Assembly: GCA_029856685.1 (NCBI GenBank)
Contig: JAHKKZ010000007.1
Location: 1-39,534 of the forward strand
Source: Candidatus Njordarchaeota archaeon
Lineage (GTDB): Archaea > Asgardarchaeota > Njordarchaeia > Njordarchaeales > Panguiarchaeaceae
Length of the DNA stretch: 39,534 bases
Direction: 5' to 3'
Position 1 is the first letter of the stretch; every line of letters begins with the position of its first letter. A model generated the notes under the pieces. It saw nothing but the letters and a program-made list of their open reading frames with translations. It was not told where the DNA came from and searched no databases. Shown one piece after another: positions 28,399 through 37,135 of the stretch. Both the position numbers and the translations under genes were made by a program.

Positions 28399-29643
28399 CT
28401 AAACTGTGGAGACATCCCGTATAAGTATAACTTCAACTTCTTTCCCTTCCTCGATACCTTCAGAGCCTTCTGGAACTTCTACGATTCCATCACTCATCAC
28501 CACTGATGATAGTACCCCCGAACCTGCGATCATTATCGGTTCCGCAACTATCATACTGTTTTTTCTTATGAGTTTCACCCTGACATATGTTCTTATACCT
28601 GGCTTTGACCAGATTCGCCTACCCAGAACAGCTCTTATTGTACTATGTCTAAATCTTCCCCTAATACTACTGATCCTCTCAATAGCTCTTAGCAGTATTG
28701 TTCTCACCGCGATGAATGTCGCGACTGGCAGACCAGGTAGACCTAATATTGGTAGCCTACCTATCTTACCTGCGCATATTGGCTTTCCCGGCTCAATAGC
28801 AACTCCATGAAAGATTAGTTCTCCGTATTTTCTGATTATGTGTGGTATTAGATCATGTTTTCCTACGCTTGTCCCACCCACAGTTATCAGCATATCTATC
28901 TGTGTTTGGGCTAACTGTATTTTTTTAAGAATCTCCTGCTCAGAATCTGGAGATATTCCGAAGTCTATCACCTCAGCTCCAAGTTTCTTAGAATACCCAA
29001 TTACTATCTCTCTGCTATACTCTAATATTTTTCCTGGTCCTAGCTCCTCGGGGTCATCTACAAGCTCGCTTCCACACGCCATAACAGCTATTCTGGGTCT
29101 CCGGAGAACTTCGACATATCTCATGCCTAGAGCTTTCATAATTGCGATATCTTCGGGGGCAATTAGTCTTCCTGCCCGAAGAACCTTGGTTCCTTTACTG
29201 ATATCTTCGCCTCTTCTAGATATGTTATCACCCGGAGCAAACGATTTTCTAACAAATATTTCGTCATCGACAACATCTACATACTCAATAGGAACAACAA
29301 CGTCCGCACCTATAGGTATTTTCGATCCAGTATGCACGTACACTGCTTCCCCCACAGATACTTTTCCTTCGAATGGTTTTCCTATTTCCGAAATACCAAT
29401 AACCCTAAGAACCTTAGGATTTTCGGGATCCGCATCATAGATATCCTCAGCCCTAGTGGCATAACCATCCATAGCAGCTCTATCGAACGGAGGAATATCC
29501 GCCTCTGCTACCACATCTCTCGCTAAAACCCTATCTAGGGATTCCCTAATGTGTATTTTCTCGGTTTCTTTGATGGGTTCTAGAATCCCAACAAACCTAT
29601 TGATAGCTTCATCTAGCCTGATAAGCTTTCTAAATCCATGCAT
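28399..29643 (-). CDS. moeA: MoeA-type molybdopterin molybdotransferase
   Basis: 'ESLDRVLARDVVAEADIPPFDRAAMDGYA', 'TVGGTSVGKHDLIPHIIRKYGELIFHGVAIEPGKPICAGKIGRLPILGLPGLPVA'. Confidence 0.96.
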   Translation of the reverse strand: MHGFRKLIRLDEAINRFVGILEPIKETEKIHIRESLDRVLARDVVAEADIPPFDRAAMDGYATRAEDIYDADPENPKVLRVIGISEIGKPFEGKVSVGEAVYVHTGSKIPIGADVVVPIEYVDVVDDEIFVRKSFAPGDNISRRGEDISKGTKVLRAGRLIAPEDIAIMKALGMRYVEVLRRPRIAVMACGSELVDDPEELGPGKILEYSREIVIGYSKKLGAEVIDFGISPDSEQEILKKIQLAQTQIDMLITVGGTSVGKHDLIPHIIRKYGELIFHGVAIEPGKPICAGKIGRLPILGLPGLPVATFIAVRTILLRAIERISSIRGRFRHSTIRAVLGRRIWSKPGIRTYVRVKLIRKNSMIVAEPIMIAGSGVLSSVVMSDGIVEVPEGSEGIEEGKEVEVILIRDVSTV

Positions 29644-29764
29644 CGCTGATTACCACCAATCCTAGGAAAACATCAAATTGAGAGTACTAGAAATCCTTAA
29701 GTTACTTGATTTTTTAACTTAATTTCGCTCAAAAAGCTCTTTATTAGAAGCTACATCGCTACAA

Positions 29765-30709
29765 TTATTTTAGATTGAAATATACGGCGAGATCATCTAT
29801 ATATTTGGCGAGTTCTTTTCTTATGGGTCCCTCCAACATCACTTCTTTCCCTTCAAGCCCATCCTTAATATCCCTTATGCCCCCTAGGATCCCGCTTGGG
29901 TTATATCCTCCCTCCAGCGCCATTACTATTCTGTATTCCCTGATATGCTTGAAGATGTTTCTCCAGACTCTTACCAGTGCCCAGTCTCCTAGCAGGTCTT
30001 TCTGATGACCATCAAACCCCATCGATATTATTATGATATCTGGATTTCTATTCTCTACTATGGGAATCACTAGTTTCTCGAAGATATAGAAGTACTCTAA
30101 GTCGTTGATCCATCCGAAGGGTAGTGGAATATTATATATGCGGCCCTCATCCCTCTCAACATAATGTCCGGTCCCAGGATATACACCGTATCGATGTATC
30201 GAAACAAAAACTGCTTCTTCGGGAAGAAGATTTTGAGTTCCATTTCCATGATGATAATCTAAATCCAATACAAGGACATCCAAACCATCATCAACTGCAA
30301 GCCTAGTAAGAATTGCGACATTGTTAAAGATACAGAACCCTCCCGGCTTATGTTTATCGGCATGATGACCTGGGGGCCTTGTAAGTGCAAAGACATGTTT
30401 GTTTCTAAGCTCATATGCTTTGATAAGCAGATTAGCGCTCAGAACGGCCGCGCGGTATGTGCCATGGACAAGATATGTGTCTGGGTCTAAGAAAATTACG
30501 GTTTCTGTTTTTTCGCTGAGCTTCTTTATCTCCTCAACATATTCTGGTGAGTGGACACGGCTTATTATATTCTCATCGAATTCTGGTTCGACTTCAATGA
30601 AATTGGAGACCTCCCTAAGTCTATCCTTTATACTCTCTATCCTCGACGCATTTTCTGGATGTTGCGGATAGTCGTGGAGTAGATGCTCCTTGAAATAGAG
30701 AACAATCAT
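29765..30709 (-). CDS. Histone deacetylase/acetoin utilisation-family amidohydrolase
   Basis: 'HPENASRIESI', 'ALTRPPGHHADKHKPGGFCIFNNVAI', 'LVLDLDYHHGNGTQNLL', 'SMGFDGHQKDLLG', 'ALEGGYN'. Confidence 0.96.
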   Translation of the reverse strand: MIVLYFKEHLLHDYPQHPENASRIESIKDRLREVSNFIEVEPEFDENIISRVHSPEYVEEIKKLSEKTETVIFLDPDTYLVHGTYRAAVLSANLLIKAYELRNKHVFALTRPPGHHADKHKPGGFCIFNNVAILTRLAVDDGLDVLVLDLDYHHGNGTQNLLPEEAVFVSIHRYGVYPGTGHYVERDEGRIYNIPLPFGWINDLEYFYIFEKLVIPIVENRNPDIIIISMGFDGHQKDLLGDWALVRVWRNIFKHIREYRIVMALEGGYNPSGILGGIRDIKDGLEGKEVMLEGPIRKELAKYIDDLAVYFNLK

Positions 30710-30722
30710 CTTCTCTCCACGC

Positions 30723-32117
30723 CTATAATAATCCGAGACCTCTACAGATTTGAGAGCTATATTTAGTGTACCACAAAACTTCCTCTGAGGCTTCGCCGAA
30801 TCTATCTATTAGCTGTCCTGCTTTTCCCTCTAGCCTATACTTCCTTAATGCGTTTACTGATATATCTAGTATCTCTTTTGCCACCTCTCTATATCCCTCT
30901 AAATTGTGCTTATCAAAGACCCTAAGAAGTATTTCTAGGATATCCTCACTCATGATAGCTAGTTCATAATCATACTTTCCCTTTGGCACCAAACCAATAA
31001 GCCTCTTAAGAAACCTTGGTTTTGTTACTCTTCGGAGTTCAGATAGGCTGCTTTCGAGCTCTGATTCGTATTTCCTCAGATAGTCCTCTATTCCGCCCAG
31101 CTTCGTGTAGAGGTATACCCAATCAATTATCTTTGTTCTTTCAAATATGTTTTCTATGAGATTACTTATAATATCAGAATACTTGCTGAAAAATTCTCCT
31201 AGTTTCATACTGAACTCTGGCTCACGCATAAGTGTGTTTCCTAAGAATAAGAATGCTCGCAGAAGAGCTTTATCATCATCGAAGCTAAAATATTTAATAG
31301 CTTCTCGGAAAACTTCTAGGTATTCATTAGGCGCTACCTCTTCCAGCATAGGTCCTATCTCCGTTCTAATAAGTTTTGAGAATATACCCTCTGGAAGCCC
31401 AACAACTATTTTCTCTAAGAGGCTCATTGGCGGTGCTATTAAGCCATATATCGTGCTTGCCAGGATTCCCATACTAACTCCAAAAAGTTCTGCATCTCTA
31501 TCTTCTAGTTTTAGAGCTATAGCACATACATGCAGATAATAACTATTAAATGCGTGTTTCGGAGCCTCTTCAGGAGTTCCTGAGCTTCTCTCAAAATACT
31601 TCGCCCATCCCTCTTCGGCAACTTTAGATGAAGAATCAAAGGATCTAGCTATCTCAAATATTCTATTTTTAGCACTATCTGGGAATCTCTCTGATAGAGA
31701 TTTCCCTACCCCCTCGATTATTTCTCCATAATCCACCTTACTTTCGTCCGATACGTATTGTCGGAGAATTTTTCTCATCTTGCTCTCTAGGTAGCTATCG
31801 ACGAACCCGCTAGGGGAGGGAATGGAGCGATCATCATCGATCTCACGCGCTATAACTTTGAGAAAAGCATCTATATACTCCTCAGCTGTATAGCTAATAG
31901 CAAATACAATGTAGTTTTTCTTAGTCTTCGTCATTACGAGCTTATTTCTTCTGAAATCACTATTATTAACTTCTTCCTCCCCAAGGGCCTCTGCAATAGC
32001 GTGCACAGCGCTTAGAAGACTCGATATTAGGACACTAACATCAGACTCCTTAATAAACGACTCGTATGCTACTGAAACACTATCACCAGTTAGAATCTCT
32101 ATAAGCCTCATCACCAC
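30723..32117 (-). CDS. Hypothetical protein with putative longin-like N-terminus and long helical C-terminal region
   Basis: 464 aa; N-terminal 'MRLIEILTGDSVSVAYESFIKESDVSVLISSLLSAVHAIAEALGEEEVNNSDFRRNKLVMTKTKKNYIVFAISYTAEEYIDAFLKVIAREID' has the same beta-alpha layout as the 19530 protein; remainder helical. Confidence 0.55.
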   Translation of the reverse strand: MVMRLIEILTGDSVSVAYESFIKESDVSVLISSLLSAVHAIAEALGEEEVNNSDFRRNKLVMTKTKKNYIVFAISYTAEEYIDAFLKVIAREIDDDRSIPSPSGFVDSYLESKMRKILRQYVSDESKVDYGEIIEGVGKSLSERFPDSAKNRIFEIARSFDSSSKVAEEGWAKYFERSSGTPEEAPKHAFNSYYLHVCAIALKLEDRDAELFGVSMGILASTIYGLIAPPMSLLEKIVVGLPEGIFSKLIRTEIGPMLEEVAPNEYLEVFREAIKYFSFDDDKALLRAFLFLGNTLMREPEFSMKLGEFFSKYSDIISNLIENIFERTKIIDWVYLYTKLGGIEDYLRKYESELESSLSELRRVTKPRFLKRLIGLVPKGKYDYELAIMSEDILEILLRVFDKHNLEGYREVAKEILDISVNALRKYRLEGKAGQLIDRFGEASEEVLWYTKYSSQICRGLGLL

Positions 32118-32321
32118 ACAACACCTAAGAAATGTAGAAATATCTAAATCAAAATATTAGCTCAACAACACAACATCAAAACGGCTAGGCTTCCTCTAAC
32201 CACCAAAGTTATAGGGAACCTTAAGCTACCATATGTTGTTAGTATGCAGATGAAATATGATGTTGCTAGTAATATTTGTGTTAAAAGATATTACCTTAGC
32301 ACTAGACAATTGTTGGATTAA

Positions 32322-33095
32322 TTAGATATTGATGCCCAATACGGTAGCTAGCAGTATTAGCAAAGCAGAATAATGAAGTACTATTACTATTGTTAGTGAA
32401 CTTTTGAGAGGAAGACGTGCCACTATACTTACGGCTGATATGCAGAGGAGAAGCCCTACGATCTGTGCAGTTATATGAAATATGAATATCAGTAGTTGAT
32501 TAGCGGAGCAAAGAATTATCGGATATAGATTGATAATTATGTACGCTGGTGCGGACTTAACTAATAGTTCAAATATCCCTACCCGGCGCCTAAACAGAGC
32601 TCTTATTAGTATCTTCTCAACAGCACTACAGCATATAAAATTCGTTAAAATTATCGGCGGTGCAAACAAAGCAGATATTTTCATTGGTATGGGAACTATA
32701 AAAAGCAGTACTGTATCGGAGTATAGTATCCAAAAAAAGCTTGTTATGGTAAGTATCGCTATAAATAAATATGCTATGGGGCCCTCGATATATTCTAAGT
32801 ATGTTCTCGGTGTCAAGAGTTTTTGTATAGCCGTTTTGTCCTCTGGTATGAAGAAGTCTGATATAAGAAACTCATATACTTTCTCGCCTTTGGGCGTTAA
32901 TCTATACATCCGTCTATCGTCTTGCTCAATGAGATCCCCGAGAAGTCTTAGATGGTGATATAGTGCTCCAGCTTTGGGGACGATCTTGATCAAATCCTTG
33001 TAGCTTGCTGCTCCTTTCTCAGCAATAAACATAAGTATTTTTCGGCGGATGGGATTACTTAGAACTTTGAAGACATCAATCTCCTCCTCGGACAT
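32322..33095 (-). CDS. ArsR-like wHTH regulator fused to a C-terminal multi-TM domain
   Basis: 'DVFKVLSNPIRRKILMFIAEKGAASYKDLIKIVPKAGALYHHLRLLGDLIEQDDRRMYRLTPKGEKVYEFL' followed by hydrophobic segments. Confidence 0.9.
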   Translation of the reverse strand: MSEEEIDVFKVLSNPIRRKILMFIAEKGAASYKDLIKIVPKAGALYHHLRLLGDLIEQDDRRMYRLTPKGEKVYEFLISDFFIPEDKTAIQKLLTPRTYLEYIEGPIAYLFIAILTITSFFWILYSDTVLLFIVPIPMKISALFAPPIILTNFICCSAVEKILIRALFRRRVGIFELLVKSAPAYIIINLYPIILCSANQLLIFIFHITAQIVGLLLCISAVSIVARLPLKSSLTIVIVLHYSALLILLATVLGINI

Positions 33096-33221
33096 TTATT
33101 GGAAAACCTCCACAACTACTATTTAGTAACGGTATAAAATGTTACTGAACAGAGACAAATAGCTATTACTTACCTCAGAAAAAGAGAAAATAAAAAAGAA
33201 GAAATTAAATAGAGACTATGC

Positions 33222-35885
33222 CTAATATTTGTTCCTTCTGGACATCTTCACATAGACTACGACGATGACTCCTGCAATAAGGGTTAGTAGTATTAGCATG
33301 CCCCAGCGAATTCCTCCACCGCCTTCTTCTCCTCCACCAGTAGGTGTTATTGTTAGTATGACTAGATTTGTGAATGTTGATAGTGCGTTGCCTCCTTCTT
33401 GCATTGTTCTGAGTACCTTGTTTGATATTACTAGTAGGCGTGCTCCTCCTTCATGATTAGTTTTGTTTCCTTCGTGCTCCATCTCCTCCCTAGAGTCTAT
33501 GTCCTCCATGTGTGACTCTTCATCTGAGATTTGATCTGGTTCGAATCTGCCGAAGTTGTATTCGATAAGCGTTGGTCTTATAACCATCTCACCACTATAG
33601 TTTGCTACAACCTTAACTGTGATCTTAACCCTGATTGTTTCTTCAGCTTTGATGGGTATCCATGGTGAGACTATTACGAGAACTCCGAGATCCTCCTTCA
33701 CCTCGACATATACATCAACAGCCCTTCCATTTATCTCCACTGAGATGACACCATTATTGCCAACACTCGTATTTATGTAGTCTGTTAATAGGAACTCATA
33801 GAATCTTATCTTCGTATCCGTGTCGCCCTCATTTGTAATGTTGATTGATATCGTGAGCTCACCAGTTGTATTGTCGTATGTTGCCAATTTCTCAATGTTG
33901 AGCTCAACGTGCGGATATGGGAATTCCCTCCTTAGGAGCCATCTCTGAATAATCCAGGGCATTGGTGGAACATAAATCATATAGCTATTCGTGGTGAAGC
34001 CAAGCGTCAGATTTCCTTCGGGAGTTTCTACGGTGAATTCGACATATCCAAATACTGCCCAGACGCCAGCTCTAAGCCTTCTGTCGAAGCTTAGACTAAA
34101 TGTGTGTACGGTCTCGTTATCTTCTCCTCTAATAATGTTCAGCTCATCTAGAGTAGCTTCTGCGACTTCATTTAGCTCAAGTCTTGAGACAATACTAGCT
34201 GGTTTGGACAAGAATAGTTTTGCCTTGATATCGAAGAACCTATCGATTTCGATTTCTGGGTTCTCTCCAGCAAAGACAGCGAGTGTTAAGTTGAAGTTGA
34301 ACCTGTAGAGAAGATCTTTTTCGTCGATTGGCTCTACTCCCGTCGGAATCAAGCCAGCTATTGTTCCTAGAGCTGCTCCTGGAGACACAACAAATCCATT
34401 AGCAATCACAAAGTAGTCTTTTCCTTCAATATCCTCATATGTTACTATTGGGCCCATCCAGAACGATAACGCAACAGCTAACGTGCCAAATCTCTCTCCA
34501 ATTATTCCGGGTATCAATAGGACACTGAAATTCAATAGGACTGTTTCGTTTGGTCCTATTCTATCAACAGTTGTTACGAATGCGTCCATATACGCATCGC
34601 CGATCTTCGTGTTATACTCTATTGTCCAGTTAGCACCAGATATAAATTCGCTGATGTTCTCGCCGAAATGAAATGCCATTGCATTTAAGACCCTTCTAAA
34701 GTCACCTACTAGTGGTAAAGCTACTCTAATATTTAAGGCATCTCCCTCACCTAGGTTCGCTATTGCTACTGTAAATGTCACATTTAGGGCGGGCCACGTC
34801 TCCAGAAAGTGCTGATATGTTGTTCCAGTTATATCCAATATGAAGAACATGCTTGTCATTATTGGCATCGTCTCCAGTTCTGCTGTGAAGTTGAATGCCT
34901 GCATGTATATGACTATATCATCAAACGTTCTGCTGAAGTTCTCCGCTTTGAGCAGGTATATGAATCTTCCTGAGAATTCGTATAGTGGGTTGTCTGGTAT
35001 TGTTGATCTGTTCTCATCAACTTCTAATGGTAGGTATGAGTGGACTGTGAGGATGCTATAGTTTGCTGTGGGGTTTGGCTCTATTACCGCCGTTGTCCCC
35101 AGATCTAGGGCTTCTTTTACTGAGAATTTGAACCATTCGCCTTCCTCTGTTATTGCGTCTGGAACCATAGTTGCAAGGATGAGTATTGGGACGAATTCTT
35201 CGGTGTTGTTATCTTCGTCGACGTCATAATAATCTCTAAATAGTGTTAGTGCTGCTCTGGTGTATACTTCCTCATTCATATTTGCCTGTACTATTGATGA
35301 ATATGCGAAGCTTGTTAGACCTTCTGTGGGGAATTTTGATATAATCTCATTGTTCATGAATTCTATTGTGCCGCTTAGGTTTAATTGGGCCGTGAATAGA
35401 AAGGCCGATCTATGCTCGTCGCCAAATGACCAGAGTGGATAGAATGTTATGTTTAGCGAATCTCCAACTTTATCGGCTAGACTCTTTGCGAGTGGTGTTG
35501 CCTCCGACTCGGATTTGTTATAATGCAGTATTAATGTTATCGTTGGTGGTATCTCTGGGCAGATATCATGGTGATAGTAGAGCCACCACCTATGTCCAAT
35601 ACCACCAGCTATTCTCATCGCTACTAATCCGTCGAACTCGGGCCAGCTTGGATCTACTGGTACTTCGATGCGGCCTCCTGCAGCCAATAGTACCATAGCA
35701 ACATGTCCAGCCTTACCTATATAGAAGTTAGCTGCCTCCGCATATACATTTATGTCTGTTGTCGTTGTGACTTTTGTGGATATGTTGTGTGTGCTTTCTA
35801 TACTATACATGCTATTAACTAAGACGATAGGGCTCATCAATATTAGCAGGGCTACTATGACTGCTTCCTTCCTCATATAACCCAC
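33222..35885 (-). CDS. Large secreted, C-terminally membrane-anchored surface protein
   Basis: 887 aa; signal peptide 'KEAVIVALLILMSPIVLVNS', beta-rich CARDB-like repeats ('TGELTISINITNEGDTDTKIRFYEF'), acidic/His linker, C-terminal TM 'WGMLILLTLIAGVIVVVYVKMSRRNK'. Confidence 0.85.
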   Translation of the reverse strand: MGYMRKEAVIVALLILMSPIVLVNSMYSIESTHNISTKVTTTTDINVYAEAANFYIGKAGHVAMVLLAAGGRIEVPVDPSWPEFDGLVAMRIAGGIGHRWWLYYHHDICPEIPPTITLILHYNKSESEATPLAKSLADKVGDSLNITFYPLWSFGDEHRSAFLFTAQLNLSGTIEFMNNEIISKFPTEGLTSFAYSSIVQANMNEEVYTRAALTLFRDYYDVDEDNNTEEFVPILILATMVPDAITEEGEWFKFSVKEALDLGTTAVIEPNPTANYSILTVHSYLPLEVDENRSTIPDNPLYEFSGRFIYLLKAENFSRTFDDIVIYMQAFNFTAELETMPIMTSMFFILDITGTTYQHFLETWPALNVTFTVAIANLGEGDALNIRVALPLVGDFRRVLNAMAFHFGENISEFISGANWTIEYNTKIGDAYMDAFVTTVDRIGPNETVLLNFSVLLIPGIIGERFGTLAVALSFWMGPIVTYEDIEGKDYFVIANGFVVSPGAALGTIAGLIPTGVEPIDEKDLLYRFNFNLTLAVFAGENPEIEIDRFFDIKAKLFLSKPASIVSRLELNEVAEATLDELNIIRGEDNETVHTFSLSFDRRLRAGVWAVFGYVEFTVETPEGNLTLGFTTNSYMIYVPPMPWIIQRWLLRREFPYPHVELNIEKLATYDNTTGELTISINITNEGDTDTKIRFYEFLLTDYINTSVGNNGVISVEINGRAVDVYVEVKEDLGVLVIVSPWIPIKAEETIRVKITVKVVANYSGEMVIRPTLIEYNFGRFEPDQISDEESHMEDIDSREEMEHEGNKTNHEGGARLLVISNKVLRTMQEGGNALSTFTNLVILTITPTGGGEEGGGGIRWGMLILLTLIAGVIVVVYVKMSRRNKY

Positions 35886-36131
35886 CTAGTTTTGTTTTCT
35901 AATGTAGAAAGAACACAATTTCGTGGTTATAAGTTCTTCTACTCAAATATGCTTTAGGAGACAAACTCAAGAAGTTTTTTGCTGACTACTAAGATTTGTA
36001 GTTAGTTTTATTCAACAGAACTCCTATCCAGGGGGAAGAGATAAGCTTATTGCTCAGATTTAAGAGGGGGGCTGTTCTGTATTTAGGTATTATCTATATC
36101 TCATCGGTGGTCGTGTTGGGTGATTGGATGA

Positions 36132-36794
36132 CTATTCGACTACGATTTCTTCTTTTTTGGATTCTCCTAGGAGAGCTGCAATCAGTATGAGTATCAGATA
36201 TGTTAGTGTGCCGAGTATTGCTATGTCACTGTTGTAGGCAAGAGATCCTAGTATGTATACTGCAGGCACTAATATCAAGGCAATTATTGTGTCAGGATGC
36301 TTTATGATTATGTTACTTGTTAGAAAACCAAGATCGCTGATTGAGGGAAAACCGCAGACAGCAATGGATATGATCATCCAAGCAAGAAGCAATGCTCCTT
36401 CACTATGACCATATTCAAGGGATAGTATGAGAAGTCCTTTTAGGAGTATAAGAATTGGTAGCGATACTATGAGTGGCGAAATAGCCACCAAGCCTAGTCT
36501 CCAAGTACTAAGCTTATATGTGTCTGCCGATGTAAACAATCCAGCTCCGAAGCTCTCTCCAATGGGGCTGATCCTAAGAGCTGTATATGGTTTTATTCCT
36601 AAGAGTCGGGATAGTAAATAGTGTGAAGCAATATGGATGAGGACTCCGGGGAAAAGAAGCAACCCTATGAATTTAGACATGCCGCTCCAGCTGTACTGTA
36701 TGATCAGATATACTATCCATGCTAATATAAGGAAACCTATGTTGAGCGAAATAGATATCATAAATGAGGATATAGATCCTAGCCAAAGTCCCAA
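36132..36794 (-). CDS. M50 (site-2 protease)-like membrane protein with degenerate HExxH (HIASH)
   Basis: 'LLFPGVLIHIASHYLLSRLLGIKP' and 'GFPSISDLGFL' resemble M50/DUF3267-type proteins, but the Glu of HExxH is Ile. Confidence 0.6.
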   Translation of the reverse strand: MGLWLGSISSFMISISLNIGFLILAWIVYLIIQYSWSGMSKFIGLLLFPGVLIHIASHYLLSRLLGIKPYTALRISPIGESFGAGLFTSADTYKLSTWRLGLVAISPLIVSLPILILLKGLLILSLEYGHSEGALLLAWMIISIAVCGFPSISDLGFLTSNIIIKHPDTIIALILVPAVYILGSLAYNSDIAILGTLTYLILILIAALLGESKKEEIVVE

Positions 36795-36933
36795 ACCAAT
36801 TCACCAATAGTGAATATAGCGGAAAACTTTAGAAAACTTTCTATAGATTCTCAATAATATCTACTTATTCTCTTAGCAGAGGAGTAGTAAAGCGCATCAA
36901 GAGACTAGCACCGACAGATAATCTTTATCCCTC

Positions 36934-37080
36934 TCAAACTAACCATAAGTACTGCCCTTCATAATCGATGGTTATGCTGAGGTCTCCACACATATTTAAA
37001 AAACTTAGTAGCTTGTCCTTTTCTATTTTTCCATAGCTCTCTTGTTCACAGTTTATACTCGTTTTATTTCCTATCCTCAT
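36934..37080 (-). CDS. Candidate small protein (48 aa) absent from the ORF track
   Basis: ATG to TGA: MRIGNKTSINCEQESYGKIEKDKLLSFLNMCGDLSITIDYEGQYLWLV; AT-rich TATA-like ATTTATTTTTAAC just upstream; lies in an otherwise empty 340-bp gap. Confidence 0.4.
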   Translation of the reverse strand: MRIGNKTSINCEQESYGKIEKDKLLSFLNMCGDLSITIDYEGQYLWLV

Positions 37081-37135
37081 TCTAGGTTGTATTTGTTAAA
37101 AATAAATTATTGGAAGATTTTCTGGGTTCATTGCT

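Noticed and set aside
32160-32321. Open plus-strand stretch ...IKTARLPLTTKVIGNLKLPYVVSMQMKYDVASNICVKRYYLSTRQLLD*
   Set aside because: No good start codon for the longer form and no family recognised; could be chance or a remnant, not enough to call.
36992-37007. 16-bp string atatttaaaaaactta shared with 16531-16546
   Set aside because: A/T-rich; one copy is coding (MoeA N-terminus HIFKKL) and the other is spacer or part of the small ORF; not a repeat element.
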